Shown: positions 36,250-45,577, counted from the stretch's first letter. The stretch is 64,000 nucleotides of DNA from Rhizobiaceae bacterium (GCA_029233925.1 JARGOX010000006.1:235611-299610); one strand, 5' to 3'. Program-made: numbers and translations. Notes: generated by a model not told the origin, from the sequence alone.

Positions 36250-36936
36250 TCAGGCCGGTTTCTCGCCGGATTTCAGAAAAGCAGCGAACATTTCTATGAT
36301 CTTGTCGGTCGACAGATCTTCGTCGACTGTCTCATAGGCTTGCTGCTTGATGTCCTTGGGCAAGACGCTGCCTCTGGTCTCCAGCAGACCGCGCAAGAAT
36401 GCCTGATCGAACTCGGGATGCGGCTGAAACGACAGCCCCTTTTTGCCATAGGAAAGCGCCGCATATCGGCAATGGTCTGTGCTGGCAATGGTTTCTGCGC
36501 CCGCCGGCAATTCAACAACCTGATCCTGATGCCAGGCAAGCAGTTTCAAATGATTGCCGTCCTTCAGGGCGTAATCCGTGTTGCCGACCGACCAGCCGCC
36601 TGAATATTTTTCCACTTTGCCACCCAGCGCCTGCGCCATGATCTGGTGACCGAAACAAATGCCCAGAACAGGAATATCAGCGGTAAAACACGCCCGGATG
36701 AAGTCTTCGAGCGGCGCAATCCAGTCATGCGGCTCGTAGACCCCGTGCCGGGATCCGGTAATGATCCAGCCCTGTGCATCATGGACGCTGTCCGGCATCT
36801 GCCCATCGAGGACCGCATAGGTGTCAAAGGTGAACCCCTGCCCGCCAAGCAGCGCAGTAAACATGTCATTATAGTCGCCATGCTCAGAGATCAGGCTTTC
36901 CGGCGCGTGGCCGGTCTGAAGAATTCCAATTTTCAT
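36250..36936 (-). CDS. Type 1 glutamine amidotransferase (GMP-synthase-like)
   Basis: A 228-residue class-I amidotransferase. The nucleophile elbow PVLGICFGHQIMAQALGG near residue 92 contains the catalytic cysteine, and FQPHPEFD near 174 holds the His-Glu pair. It is not the C26-type PuuD that usually hydrolyses gamma-glutamyl-GABA, but its position as the last gene of a putrescine uptake and gamma-glutamylation operon suggests a related amide-hydrolysing role. I set the start at ATG 36936, where MKIGILQTG begins; the frame extends upstream to 37023 but overlaps potI. It is 16 bp downstream of potI. Confidence 0.85.
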   Translation of the reverse strand: MKIGILQTGHAPESLISEHGDYNDMFTALLGGQGFTFDTYAVLDGQMPDSVHDAQGWIITGSRHGVYEPHDWIAPLEDFIRACFTADIPVLGICFGHQIMAQALGGKVEKYSGGWSVGNTDYALKDGNHLKLLAWHQDQVVELPAGAETIASTDHCRYAALSYGKKGLSFQPHPEFDQAFLRGLLETRGSVLPKDIKQQAYETVDEDLSTDKIIEMFAAFLKSGEKPA

Positions 36937-36952
36937 TTCTATAGCTTTCAGC

Positions 36953-37759
36953 CTATTCGGCCCTTTTTTCCTGCCGCAGCAAAAGAATGGTGGCGATGAC
37001 AACCCCCAGACCGATAGCACCAATCATGATGGTTGCAAGGGCATTTACATCGGGGCTGACGCCAAGACGCACCTTTGAAAACACCACCATGGGCAAAGTC
37101 GAAGAACCGGGCCCCGATACGAAGCTGGCAATCACCAGATCGTCGAGCGAAAGCGTGAAGGCCAGCAGCCAGGCGGAGACCAGCGCCGGTGCGATGGTCG
37201 GCAGGGTAATATCGAAAAACACCCGCACCGGTCTGGCGCCCAGATCACCGGCCGCCTCCTCAATGGATTCATCCATATCCGACAGGCGGGATTCAATAAT
37301 CACCGCAACAAAGGCCATGCAAAAGGTCGTATGGGCAATGACAATGGTGGTGAAACCGCGCTGCGACGGCCAGCCAAGCCAGCTTTCCATCACCACAAAC
37401 AACAAGAGCAGCGATAGGCCGGTGATGACCTCCGGCATGACGAGCGGCGCGGTGATCATGCCGTTGAGCAATTCACGCAGACGAAACCGGCCAAAGCGCA
37501 CCAGAACCAAAGCCGTCAATGTGCCGAGGACAAGCGCGATCGAAGCGGATGTGAAGGCGATCTTCAGGCTGATCCAGGCGGCACTGAGGATTTGCGGGTC
37601 CTTGAGCAACTCGCCATACCATTTGGTGGAAAACCCGCCCCAGACCGTCACCAGCCGTGATTCGTTAAAGCTGTAGATCACCAGCGAAAGGATGGGCGCA
37701 TAGAGAAACACAAACCCCAAAACGGTGATGAAGCGCATGAAGAAGCCGGTTTTCTGCAT
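36953..37759 (-). CDS. potI: Putrescine/spermidine ABC transporter permease
   Basis: A 268-residue inner-membrane permease. Six hydrophobic segments include ITVLGFVFLYAPILSLVIYS and, near the C terminus, LATIMIGAIGLGVVIATILL. The EAA loop reads EEAAGDLGARPVRVFFDITL PTIAP and docks PotG. With PotH it forms the channel for polyamines such as putrescine. It starts 1 bp after the potH stop, and the operon order potF-potG-potH-potI is conserved in proteobacteria. Length is normal. Confidence 0.9.
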   Translation of the reverse strand: MQKTGFFMRFITVLGFVFLYAPILSLVIYSFNESRLVTVWGGFSTKWYGELLKDPQILSAAWISLKIAFTSASIALVLGTLTALVLVRFGRFRLRELLNGMITAPLVMPEVITGLSLLLLFVVMESWLGWPSQRGFTTIVIAHTTFCMAFVAVIIESRLSDMDESIEEAAGDLGARPVRVFFDITLPTIAPALVSAWLLAFTLSLDDLVIASFVSGPGSSTLPMVVFSKVRLGVSPDVNALATIMIGAIGLGVVIATILLLRQEKRAE

Positions 37760-37760
37760 G

Positions 37761-38693
37761 CTACCCCGCCTCCTGCTGGCTTTGTGCCCGCCGCAGCCAC
37801 ATCACCGGCAGGACCAGCAGAACCAGCATCGCCATCGCCACCGCCGAGGCCACCGGCCAGTCACGGTTGTTGAAGAATTCAGACCACAGAACCCGGCCGA
37901 TCATCAGCGTATCGGGACCGCCCAACAGGGTCGGCACAACGAATTCGCCGATGGCCGGAATGAACACCAGCATGGATCCGGCAACAATGCCGGGAATGGA
38001 CAATGGCAGCGTGATGGTCAGGAACGTCGTGAGCGGACGGGCGCCAAGGTCAGAGGAGGCCTCCAGCAGCGTGGTATCGAGCTTCGCCAGATTGGCATAA
38101 AGCGGCAGGATCATGAATGGCAGATAGGTATAGACAATGCCCACATAGGTGGCAAAATCAGTCTGCATCATGACGATTGGGCTGTCGATCACGCCTGTCC
38201 ACATCAGAAAATTGTTGATGACGCCATTGGCCTTCAATATGCCGATCCAGGCATAGACGCGCAGAAGAAACGACGTCCAGAAGGGCAGCATCACCAGCAT
38301 CAGCAGAATGTTGCGCCTGTGGCCTGTCGACCGGGCGATCACATAGGCCATCGGGTAGCCCAAAAGCAGGGCAAAAATGGTGGAGAAAAAGGCAATCCTG
38401 ATCGACGTCAGATAGGAGGAGACGTAAAGACTGTCCTCAATCAGATATTGGAAATTGCCGAGATTGAGGGTCAGGATGAGTTTGCCGTCCTCCCAACTGG
38501 TCAGCGGCAGATAGGGCGGTCGGGCAATCGCCAGCTCCGAGACGGAAATCTTGAAGACCACAAAAAACGGCGCCAGAAAAAAAATCATCAGCCACAGCAT
38601 GGGAAGCCCTATAACGAGCATCCGTCCATGTCTGACGAACCAGTCGGCAAAGCGCCAGGGCCGCACCCTGTCCTGTTGTGCCGTCTCGCTCAT
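37761..38693 (-). CDS. potH: Putrescine/spermidine ABC transporter permease
   Basis: A 310-residue permease. A cytoplasmic N terminus precedes the first helix (MLVIGLPMLWLMIFFLAPFF), then comes a large periplasmic loop and further helices. The EAA motif EASSDLGARPLTTFLTITLP is near residue 213. It pairs with PotI in the polyamine importer. Its start overlaps the potG stop by 4 bp. Length is typical of PotH. Confidence 0.9.
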   Translation of the reverse strand: MSETAQQDRVRPWRFADWFVRHGRMLVIGLPMLWLMIFFLAPFFVVFKISVSELAIARPPYLPLTSWEDGKLILTLNLGNFQYLIEDSLYVSSYLTSIRIAFFSTIFALLLGYPMAYVIARSTGHRRNILLMLVMLPFWTSFLLRVYAWIGILKANGVINNFLMWTGVIDSPIVMMQTDFATYVGIVYTYLPFMILPLYANLAKLDTTLLEASSDLGARPLTTFLTITLPLSIPGIVAGSMLVFIPAIGEFVVPTLLGGPDTLMIGRVLWSEFFNNRDWPVASAVAMAMLVLLVLPVMWLRRAQSQQEAG

Positions 38694-39829
38694 GCGATCA
38701 ACACCACGCCGGCAGAGGGTCCCCAGGAAACGAACACGGTTTCATCCCAGGTGATTGGCGTTTCCTCACCCCGGTCCCGATTGGTCCGGGTCAGGCGGAC
38801 AATCTTGCCCGATTTCAACCGAATACGGTAGGCGGACTGATTGCCCATATAGGCGATATCCTCCACGATGCCTTCAAAGAAGTTTTCCTTCTGGTCCGGG
38901 CGCTCCCGGCTGATTTCCATCTTCTCCGGGCGAAGCGCATACCAAAGCTTCTGGTTTGGCGCGCAACCCACACCGTGCGAAACATAGATATCGCAATCGC
39001 CATCCTTGCTCTTGATGCGCACGAAATCCGCTTCGTTTTCCGTCACCACCCCTTCGAACATGTTCACCGAGCCGATGAAATCTGCAACAAAGCGATTTCC
39101 GGGAAATTCATAGATCTCGCGCGGCTCTCCCACCTGTTCGATCCTGCCGTTGTTCATGACGCCGATGCGGGTGGAGAGCGTCATCGCCTCCTCCTGATCA
39201 TGGGTGACGACAATGAAGGTCACGCCCAGGGTTTCCTGAATGGTCACCAGTTCGAACTGGGTTTCTTCGCGCAGCTTCTTGTCCAGAGCCCCCAGCGGCT
39301 CGTCAAGCAGCAGCAGCTTGGGTCGCTTGATCAGCGCCCGGGCGAGCGCCACGCGCTGGCGTTGCCCCCCTGAAAGCTGGTTTGGTTTGCGCCTCTCGTA
39401 GCCGGACAATTGTACCAGATCCAGCATGTCGGCAACGCGCTGCTTTATCTCGCCCTTGGCCACATTGTCGCGATAAAGCCCATAGGCGACATTGCGCTCG
39501 ACACTCATGTGCGGGAACAGCGCATAGGACTGGAACATCATGTTGGTGGGCCGTTCATAGGCCGGCACATGCGCCATGTCCTGTCCGTCAATCTCGATCG
39601 AGCCGGCCGTTGGCTCTTCAAAACCGGCCAGCATCCGCAACAGGGTCGACTTGCCGCTGCCGGAGCCTCCAAGCAGGCAAAACAGCTCACCTTTGTAGAT
39701 ATCCAGAGATACATCGTCGACCGCAGCCACCGGGCCGAATTTCTTTGTGACATTCCTGATCCGAATGAACGGTTTCGCACTCTCGGATTGCCAGGGGCGA
39801 TCGGTCGCCGGACAGGGTTTTGATGTCAT
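38690..39829 (-). CDS. potG: Putrescine/spermidine ABC transporter ATP-binding protein
   Basis: A 379-residue ATPase with Walker A LGGSGSGKST near residue 54, signature LSGGQRQRVALARAL, Walker B LLLDEPLGALDKKLREE, and a C-terminal TOBE domain (FVRIKSKDGDCDIYVSHGVG and after). It powers polyamine import through PotHI. Length and TOBE domain are normal for PotG. A hairpin with a T-rich end at 39844-39872 separates it from potF, which implies lower expression than the binding protein. Confidence 0.9.
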   Translation of the reverse strand: MTSKPCPATDRPWQSESAKPFIRIRNVTKKFGPVAAVDDVSLDIYKGELFCLLGGSGSGKSTLLRMLAGFEEPTAGSIEIDGQDMAHVPAYERPTNMMFQSYALFPHMSVERNVAYGLYRDNVAKGEIKQRVADMLDLVQLSGYERRKPNQLSGGQRQRVALARALIKRPKLLLLDEPLGALDKKLREETQFELVTIQETLGVTFIVVTHDQEEAMTLSTRIGVMNNGRIEQVGEPREIYEFPGNRFVADFIGSVNMFEGVVTENEADFVRIKSKDGDCDIYVSHGVGCAPNQKLWYALRPEKMEISRERPDQKENFFEGIVEDIAYMGNQSAYRIRLKSGKIVRLTRTNRDRGEETPITWDETVFVSWGPSAGVVLIA

Positions 39830-39843
39830 TTTGACCTCGCGAG

Positions 39844-39872
39844 AAAAAGCCGGCTGAAACAGCCGACTTTTT
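39844..39872 (-). terminator. Hairpin with T-run between potF and potG
   Basis: On the minus strand AAAAAGTCGGCTG, loop TTT and CAGCCGGCTTTTT form a 13-bp stem with one mismatch, ending in T residues. This looks like a Rho-independent (partial) terminator after potF. It would reduce, not abolish, potGHI expression. Confidence 0.65.
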
Positions 39873-39880
39873 CGGTTTCA

Positions 39881-40972
39881 TCAATGGCCGGTTTTGATTT
39901 CCGTCCACAGCCGGGTCACGGCCCTGTCATCGCGCGCGCTTCTGGTTCTGACGGTCCAGAGCTTCTCCTTGATCTCATCGGGCGGGAAAATACCCGGGCT
40001 TTCAACGATCTCGGCATCAATCAGCGGCAATGCAGCCGTATTGGCACTGGCGTACCAGACATAGTTGGTAATGTCGGCAGTGATCTGTGCGTCCATGACG
40101 AAATTGATGAACTTGTGGGCGGAGTTCGGATTGGACGCATCCGAAGGGATTGCCATGAAATCGAACCACTGCAAGGCGCCTTCCTTGGGGATCAGGTAAT
40201 CCACGGTGACGCCGTTGTCGGCCTCACTCGCACGATCAGCCGCCTGGAAGACATCACCGGAATAGCCCACCGCAACGCAGATATCGCCATTGGCAAGGTC
40301 ATTGATATACTGCGAGGAGTTGAAATAGCGGATATGGGGTCGCACCGCCTTCATCAGATCTGCCGCTTTCGCCAGATCTTCCTTGTTGGAAGAATTCGGG
40401 TCGAGACCCATATAATTGAGCGCAGTGCTCATCATGTCATTGGGCGCATCAAGCAGAGTCACGCCGCAGTCGGCTAGCTTTGATACAACCTCCGGATCGA
40501 AAATCAGGTTCCACGAATTGACCTCGAAATCGTCACCCAGACGCTCTTTGACCATGTCGACATTATAGCCAATGCCGGTGGTACCCCACATGTAGATGAC
40601 GGAATGTTCGTTGTTGGCGTCATAGCTGCTGGCATTGGCCATCAGACCTGCGTCCATATTCTTCAAATTAGGCAGTTTGGACTTGTCCAGCGGCATATAG
40701 ATATCCGCCTTGATCTGCCGCTCGAGATATTCCGAGGTCGGCACGACAAGATCATAGCCGGATCGTCCGGCCAGCAATTTCGCTTCCAGCACCTCGTTGC
40801 TGTCGTAGACATCATAGACAACCTTGATACCGGTCGCCTCGGTAAATTTCTCCAGCGTGTCTTCGGCAATATAGTCGGACCAATTATAGATGTTCAGAAC
40901 CTCGTCGTCGGCTTTCGCACTGGACAAGGTCGCAGCCGCAACGGCCGCCGAAATCATCAATAGTTTTTTCAT
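39881..40972 (-). CDS. potF: Polyamine (putrescine) ABC transporter substrate-binding protein
   Basis: A 363-residue periplasmic protein. The signal peptide MKKLLMISAAVAAATLSSAK ends before ADDEVLNIYNWSDYIAEDTL, where the NWSDY motif contacts polyamine in PotF/PotD. Other typical blocks are DLVVPTSEYLERQIKADIY, YMWGTTGIGYN and LQWFDFMAIPSDA. It delivers putrescine-type ligands to PotGHI. GGAGAAC precedes ATG 40972. It lies 37 bp downstream of the puuB-like gene in the same operon and is followed by a terminator-like hairpin. Confidence 0.92.
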   Translation of the reverse strand: MKKLLMISAAVAAATLSSAKADDEVLNIYNWSDYIAEDTLEKFTEATGIKVVYDVYDSNEVLEAKLLAGRSGYDLVVPTSEYLERQIKADIYMPLDKSKLPNLKNMDAGLMANASSYDANNEHSVIYMWGTTGIGYNVDMVKERLGDDFEVNSWNLIFDPEVVSKLADCGVTLLDAPNDMMSTALNYMGLDPNSSNKEDLAKAADLMKAVRPHIRYFNSSQYINDLANGDICVAVGYSGDVFQAADRASEADNGVTVDYLIPKEGALQWFDFMAIPSDASNPNSAHKFINFVMDAQITADITNYVWYASANTAALPLIDAEIVESPGIFPPDEIKEKLWTVRTRSARDDRAVTRLWTEIKTGH

Positions 40973-41009
40973 TGTGTTCTCCAATCAACTCTCGAATTTC
41001 AGCTTCGGT

Positions 41010-42323
41010 CTAAAAGCCAAGCTTGTCACGCAGATTATAGTAAAACGAACCAATTGCCGAATATTGGGCGCCAAACAGACGACCGCCGGGGAACGGCAGC
41101 CAGGGCAGGTCCGCCAGCACATTGTATTGCGACAGATCGCCATGAATCGCATCGGCCAGAACCTTGCCGTAAAAATGCGAGCCCGTCACCCCGTGACCGC
41201 TGTAACCATGGGCAAACCAGGTGTGATTCGATAATTGACCCAATTGCGGCACACGACTGAAACTCAAAGCAAAATTGCCATTCCAGGTATAGTCGATTCG
41301 GGTGTTCTTCAATTGAGGAAAGATCTTCAGCATATTAGGTCTTATCCGGGCGACTATATCCCTTGCGTCCCTGCCACCATAAAGAACCCCGCCGCCAAAT
41401 ATCAATCGGTTATCGGCTGAAAGGCGGAAATAGTCGAGGATATAGCGACAGTCCTCCACACAAACGTCGGTGGGCAGAATATCCCGCGCCTGTTCGTCAC
41501 TGAGCGGCTCTGTTGCCAGCACCTGAGTGGAAACCGGAAGAATGCGCGGCAGCAAGGCCGGCACGGCCTTGCCCAGATAGGCATTGCCGCAAATCATCAG
41601 ATTTTTGCAACGCACCTGCCCCAAAGCTGTTTTTGCAACGGGCTGAGGGCCGGAATAATCCACCGAAATGACCCTTGATTGCTCGAATATGCGCCCGCCA
41701 AGACTCTCGACAGCGGCGGCCTCTCCGAGGGCCAGCTTGAGCGGGTGCAGATGCGCGCCGCTGTGGTCGATCATCCCGCCGAGATAGGCATCGCTGCCCA
41801 CATGCTGGCGTATCGACGCACGGTCGAACATTTCATGATCATCCATGCCGTGGCGACGCCACAGCGCCTGTTTGGCTTCCAGTTCGAGCAGATGTTTCTG
41901 GGTAAAGGCCGTATAGAGGTTCTTTTCCTTCAGATCGCAGTCGATTCCATATTTTTCGATCCGCTGGCGAATGATCTTGCCGCCTTCCTGCAGATGCTGA
42001 CCAAAAAAGGCCGCCGTATCTTCGCCATAACGCCGGGTGATCGTATCCAGTCCGGCATTGAACCCGTTGACCACCTGGCCGCCATTGCGACCCGACGCGC
42101 CCCAACCGATCCGCGCGCCTTCCAGCACGATGACCTGATGGCCCTTTTCCAGCAGACTGATCGCCGTGGACAGGCCACTATAGCCTCCCCCGATCACGCA
42201 GATATCGACCGTCAGCTCACCTTGCAATTGCGGGCGTTCAGGCAGCACACCGACAGATGCGGCATAGGCACTGGCGACGTGTTCATCAGGTCCATTCGCC
42301 CTGTCGGCAGGAGCTTTCATCAC
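41010..42323 (-). CDS. puuB: Gamma-glutamylputrescine oxidase-like FAD oxidoreductase
   Basis: A 437-residue DAO-family flavoprotein. The FAD motif DICVIGGGYSGLSTAISLLEKG near residue 40 is followed by GARIGWGASGRNGGQVVNGF, which is characteristic of PuuB and related oxidases. The C terminus has WFAHGYSGHGVTGSHFYGKV. PuuB oxidises gamma-glutamylputrescine to the aldehyde with release of ammonia and peroxide. It overlaps the puuA-like gene by 4 bp and is followed by potF, so uptake and degradation are joined. Substrate is inferred from this context. Confidence 0.88.
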   Translation of the reverse strand: MMKAPADRANGPDEHVASAYAASVGVLPERPQLQGELTVDICVIGGGYSGLSTAISLLEKGHQVIVLEGARIGWGASGRNGGQVVNGFNAGLDTITRRYGEDTAAFFGQHLQEGGKIIRQRIEKYGIDCDLKEKNLYTAFTQKHLLELEAKQALWRRHGMDDHEMFDRASIRQHVGSDAYLGGMIDHSGAHLHPLKLALGEAAAVESLGGRIFEQSRVISVDYSGPQPVAKTALGQVRCKNLMICGNAYLGKAVPALLPRILPVSTQVLATEPLSDEQARDILPTDVCVEDCRYILDYFRLSADNRLIFGGGVLYGGRDARDIVARIRPNMLKIFPQLKNTRIDYTWNGNFALSFSRVPQLGQLSNHTWFAHGYSGHGVTGSHFYGKVLADAIHGDLSQYNVLADLPWLPFPGGRLFGAQYSAIGSFYYNLRDKLGF

Positions 42324-43648
42324 GCTGTCCCCCGATAGGTCTCGGCCTCAAACTCGGTCATGCGCCCGGCAAAAACCGCAAGTTCCTGACGTTTGCACAG
42401 CCTGTAGGAATCCATCATGATCGGATCAAACAGGCTCGGCAGAATTGTTCCGGCCTCAAAGGCATTGATCGCATCCTGCCATGTTGCGGGAAGACGGCGC
42501 TGATCACTGGAATAGTCAACCTTGCCGTCCTGCGGTGCATCCGGTTCCATTTTCGTTTTCACACCAACCAGCGCGGCACCCAGAATGGCGGCCAGCACCA
42601 TATAGGGATTTGCATCAGCACCGCTGACACGGTGTTCAATCCGCCGCGCCGAGTCCGGGCTTTCGGGAATGCGCAATGCCGCTGTGCGATTGCCATAACC
42701 CCAGGTCAGGGTTGTGGGCGCCAGCGAATCTTCCCGGAAGCGCCGGTAGGAGTTCAGATGGGGGGCAAAAATCAGGGTGGATTCTTCCAATCCCGCCAGC
42801 AGGCCGCCAACCGCATGGCGCAATACCACGTCTGAATTGCTGAAAATATTGTGCCCATCCGCATCAAGCAGACTGAAATGGGTATGAAACCCACTGCCCG
42901 ATAGTCTGCCGAAGGGCTTGGACATGAAGCAGGCTTCCATGCCGTGACGGCGCGCCACCCGCCGCAGAATATATTTCAGAAAGACCGTGTCATCGGCCGC
43001 TTTCAGGGCATCGGGCGAATAGCCCAGCGTGACTTCGAACTGCCCTGTGCCACCCTCCGAAACGGTGGTTTCCGCCGGAACGTCATTGTCCGCGCAGATT
43101 GCATAAACATCGTCGAGGAAGGCTTCGATGGAATCGATATCATCGATGGCCAGCACGCTGTTGCTGGCAAAGGGCCGGCCGGTTTGCGGGCAGATGGCCG
43201 GGGTCAGGCCCGGATTATCCGGATCGATCAGATAGAATTCGAGTTCGGTGCCGACGGCCGGCTTCAGTCCGGCTTTGGCAAATTGCTCAAGAACACGCGC
43301 CAAAGCACCACGGCAATCGCCCGGGTGTGGCGCGCCGTCATCATCGGTAAACCACATGGGCAACAGCGGCACCCCGGCATCCTTGCCCGATCCGATGCGA
43401 ATGGGCGCCCGACCGGTCGGCTGGCACAATCCATCCCTTTCACCACATTCGAAAAAAGCCGCATTGGCCACAACATCGTTGCCCCAGATGTCAACGGCTG
43501 TCGCCGACAGCGGCATGCGCACCGGCATATCGGCCAGTTTTTTCAGATCACCATAGGGCAAGCGTTTTCCACGCCAAATTCCGTTCAGATCGCAGATGCC
43601 CACATGGACACCCTTGATATCCTGATCCGTAATGATCCATTCCTTCAA
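42320..43648 (-). CDS. puuA: Gamma-glutamylpolyamine synthetase (glutamine synthetase family)
   Basis: A 442-residue glutamine-synthetase-fold ligase. GTELEFYLID near residue 134 gives metal ligands, GSGFHTHFSLLDADGHN near 252 the ATP/glutamate site, and NSYRRFREDSLAPTTLTWGY and NRTAALRIP further conserved blocks. PuuA joins glutamate to putrescine in the first step of the Puu pathway. It is the first gene of the minus-strand polyamine operon and diverges from the GntR gene across a shared operator-like sequence. A role with another amine is possible, but the potFGHI neighbours favour putrescine. Confidence 0.87.
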   Translation of the reverse strand: MKEWIITDQDIKGVHVGICDLNGIWRGKRLPYGDLKKLADMPVRMPLSATAVDIWGNDVVANAAFFECGERDGLCQPTGRAPIRIGSGKDAGVPLLPMWFTDDDGAPHPGDCRGALARVLEQFAKAGLKPAVGTELEFYLIDPDNPGLTPAICPQTGRPFASNSVLAIDDIDSIEAFLDDVYAICADNDVPAETTVSEGGTGQFEVTLGYSPDALKAADDTVFLKYILRRVARRHGMEACFMSKPFGRLSGSGFHTHFSLLDADGHNIFSNSDVVLRHAVGGLLAGLEESTLIFAPHLNSYRRFREDSLAPTTLTWGYGNRTAALRIPESPDSARRIEHRVSGADANPYMVLAAILGAALVGVKTKMEPDAPQDGKVDYSSDQRRLPATWQDAINAFEAGTILPSLFDPIMMDSYRLCKRQELAVFAGRMTEFEAETYRGTA

Positions 43649-43669
43649 GACACATACCGCCTAATAACG

Positions 43670-43700
43670 ATCACATATACAATTTTGTGATACCATTATT
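43670..43700. promoter_or_regulatory. Candidate operator of the polyamine GntR regulator (site 1)
   Basis: ATCACA at 43670-43675 and TGTGAT at 43686-43691 form an inverted repeat with a 10-bp spacer, and the sequence continues TGTGATACCATTATT to 43700. The motif TGTGATACC(A/T)TTATT and the 9-mer ATCACATAT both recur before the agmatinase gene. It lies between puuA and the divergent GntR gene. Confidence 0.55.
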
Positions 43701-43782
43701 AAAAAGAAATCACTTTTCTGGATTTGTCAAACAATTATCGTTAGCGTAGTACCAAATTCACTCCCGGAGGATATCTGACAGC

Positions 43783-44469
43783 TTGAAACACCGTGTATTG
43801 ATACCTGACGTTGAACATCAGTCGGATATGACCGTGCAGGAACATATCTACAGGCGCCTGCGCAGCGCGCTGGTGCTTGGGCATTTCTCTCCCGGAAAGC
43901 CGGTGACCATCCGCGGTCTGGCGACGGCGCTTGAAACCAGCCCCACGCCGGTCAGGGAAGCCCTGCGGCGCCTTTCATCGGAAAACGGCCTGACCATGCT
44001 TCCCAACAGGCGGATCGTGGTTCCGAACATGACGCCGGAACGCTTTCGAGAATTGATCCTGCTCAGAATCAGCCTTGAATGCCATGCCGCGTTGCGCGCT
44101 CTGCCCTATGTCAACGACGTGCTGGTTGATGCGATTACCGAGGTCGACAACAGGATCAATGATGCCATCACCCGCGGTGACCGTGATCAGCAGATCAATG
44201 AGAACCAGCAATTCCACCGCATGATCTTCAGCGCCAATCCCGATGCGGTCGCCATGCCGATGATCGAGAGCATCTGGCTGCAACTGGGGCCCTTCAACCG
44301 CATTGCAGCCCAGCATATCGATGAGCTTTACAAGGTGGATCATCATCGTGAAGCCATTGCCGCGCTGCGCATTCGCGATGAAGATGCACTGAAAGCTGCA
44401 CTGGAGGCCGATATCCGGGGCGGCGTGGGTGATCTGGACCCGGAATCCATACGAAAAATTCTGGGCTGA
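43783..44469 (+). CDS. GntR-family regulator (FCD domain), likely of the polyamine genes
   Basis: A 228-residue regulator. The N-terminal GntR winged helix (VQEHIYRRLRSALVLGHFSP, then RGLATALETSPTPVREALRR) is followed by the all-helical FCD effector domain (QFHRMIFSANPDAVAMPMIE, and a DHHREAIAALR metal-ligand helix). It diverges from the puuA-potF operon and precedes the agmatinase gene. The two intergenic regions share a motif, so it likely controls both. The start is uncertain: TTG 43783 stands 12 bp after GGAGG, and ATG 43828 is an alternative. Confidence 0.85.
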   Translation: MKHRVLIPDVEHQSDMTVQEHIYRRLRSALVLGHFSPGKPVTIRGLATALETSPTPVREALRRLSSENGLTMLPNRRIVVPNMTPERFRELILLRISLECHAALRALPYVNDVLVDAITEVDNRINDAITRGDRDQQINENQQFHRMIFSANPDAVAMPMIESIWLQLGPFNRIAAQHIDELYKVDHHREAIAALRIRDEDALKAALEADIRGGVGDLDPESIRKILG

Positions 44470-44493
44470 CCAGGTTCCCGGCAAAATTGATAA

Positions 44494-44526
44494 TGTGATA
44501 CCTTTATTGAATACACTATCACATAT
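44494..44526. promoter_or_regulatory. Candidate operator of the polyamine GntR regulator (site 2)
   Basis: TGTGATACCTTTATT at 44494-44508 and ATCACATAT at 44518-44526 repeat two elements of the puuA-GntR intergenic site at 43670-43700, in a different order. TGTGAT and ATCACA here form an inverted repeat with an 18-bp spacer. It lies 38 bp before the agmatinase start. Confidence 0.55.
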
Positions 44527-44563
44527 GGTGTATATCCCTTGTGGGAAACAAACCGAGGAAACC

Positions 44564-45532
44564 ATGACCAGTCACGGCGATCAGGCATTCACCAAAAAAG
44601 ACCCGACCGGAACGTCGGTGGAAATGACCTATGCAGGAGCATTGAGCTTTGCCCGTCGTCGCTACAGCCGGGATATTGATGCTGCAGATGTGGTCATCAG
44701 CGGAATTCCCTATGATGGCGCGGTCACCAACCGACCCGGTTGCCGGTTTGGCCCCCGCGCTGTGCGTGAAGCCTCGACACAACTGGCCGAACTCAAGTCA
44801 TTTCCCTACGGTTTTGATCCGTTCGACACGATCGCCGCCATTGATTTCGGCGATTGTTTCATCAATCCCCACCACCCCGAGACCGTCAGTTCCACCATTG
44901 AAGACCATGCACGCGCCATCCTTTCCGCGGGAGCAAAAATGCTGACGCTGGGTGGCGACCACTTTGTCAGCTTTCCCCTGCTCAAGGCCCATGCTGAAAA
45001 ATACGGGCCCGTCGCACTGATCCAGTTTGACGCCCATTGCGACACCTGGACAGATGACGGAACGGCGATGGACCATGGCGTCATGTTCGCCCGCGGGGTC
45101 AATGAGGGGATTATCGACGCAACCAAGTCCACACAGGTCGGCCTGCGGACCTACAATGATGATGACTTCGGTTTTGAAATCCTCACCAGCCCCTGGATCC
45201 ATCGCAACGGCATCGATGCAACGCTGGACGTCATTCGCAAGCGCGCCGGCAATGCGCCTGTCTATATCACTTTTGACGTGGATTGCCTCGACCCGGCCCA
45301 TGCGCCCGGAACGGGAACGCCCGTCATCGGCGGTCTGGCAAGCTGGCAGGCGCTGGAATTGCTGCGTGGCCTGGATGGCCTCAACCTCATTGGCATGGAT
45401 GTCGTCGAAGTCTCGCCTCCCTATGACCATGCGGAAATAACCGCGCTCGCCGCAGCGACCATGGCCTACGAATGGCTCTGCCTGTTGGCAAAAACCAAGG
45501 GCGCTGTGCCCAAAGCCTATGGCCGTGATTGA
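44564..45532 (+). CDS. speB: Agmatinase/ureohydrolase family protein
   Basis: A 322-residue ureohydrolase. Manganese ligands are visible in LGGDHFVSFPLLKAHAEKYG, IQFDAHCDTWTD and TFDVDCLDPAHAPGTGTPV, the three signature blocks of the arginase/agmatinase family. Agmatinase yields putrescine and urea, which fits the putrescine genes alongside. Guanidinobutyrase is an alternative. CGAGG precedes ATG 44564; the frame is open upstream to 44429, but that would include the operator-like sequence. A glutamine-synthetase-like gene follows after 45 bp. Confidence 0.88.
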   Translation: MTSHGDQAFTKKDPTGTSVEMTYAGALSFARRRYSRDIDAADVVISGIPYDGAVTNRPGCRFGPRAVREASTQLAELKSFPYGFDPFDTIAAIDFGDCFINPHHPETVSSTIEDHARAILSAGAKMLTLGGDHFVSFPLLKAHAEKYGPVALIQFDAHCDTWTDDGTAMDHGVMFARGVNEGIIDATKSTQVGLRTYNDDDFGFEILTSPWIHRNGIDATLDVIRKRAGNAPVYITFDVDCLDPAHAPGTGTPVIGGLASWQALELLRGLDGLNLIGMDVVEVSPPYDHAEITALAAATMAYEWLCLLAKTKGAVPKAYGRD

Positions 45533-45577
45533 AACAACCCCCGCAGCACTTTCGCTGCTTCACTTGAAAGATAGAAG

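Noticed and set aside
36250..36936. Naming the amidotransferase PuuD
   Set aside because: It has the GMP-synthase-like GICFGHQ elbow, not the C26 PuuD pattern; only its position suggests a Puu role.
37725..38831. A 368-codon plus-strand frame opposite potH and potI
   Set aside because: The composition, with long runs of Gln, His and Arg, is that of an antisense shadow of membrane protein genes.
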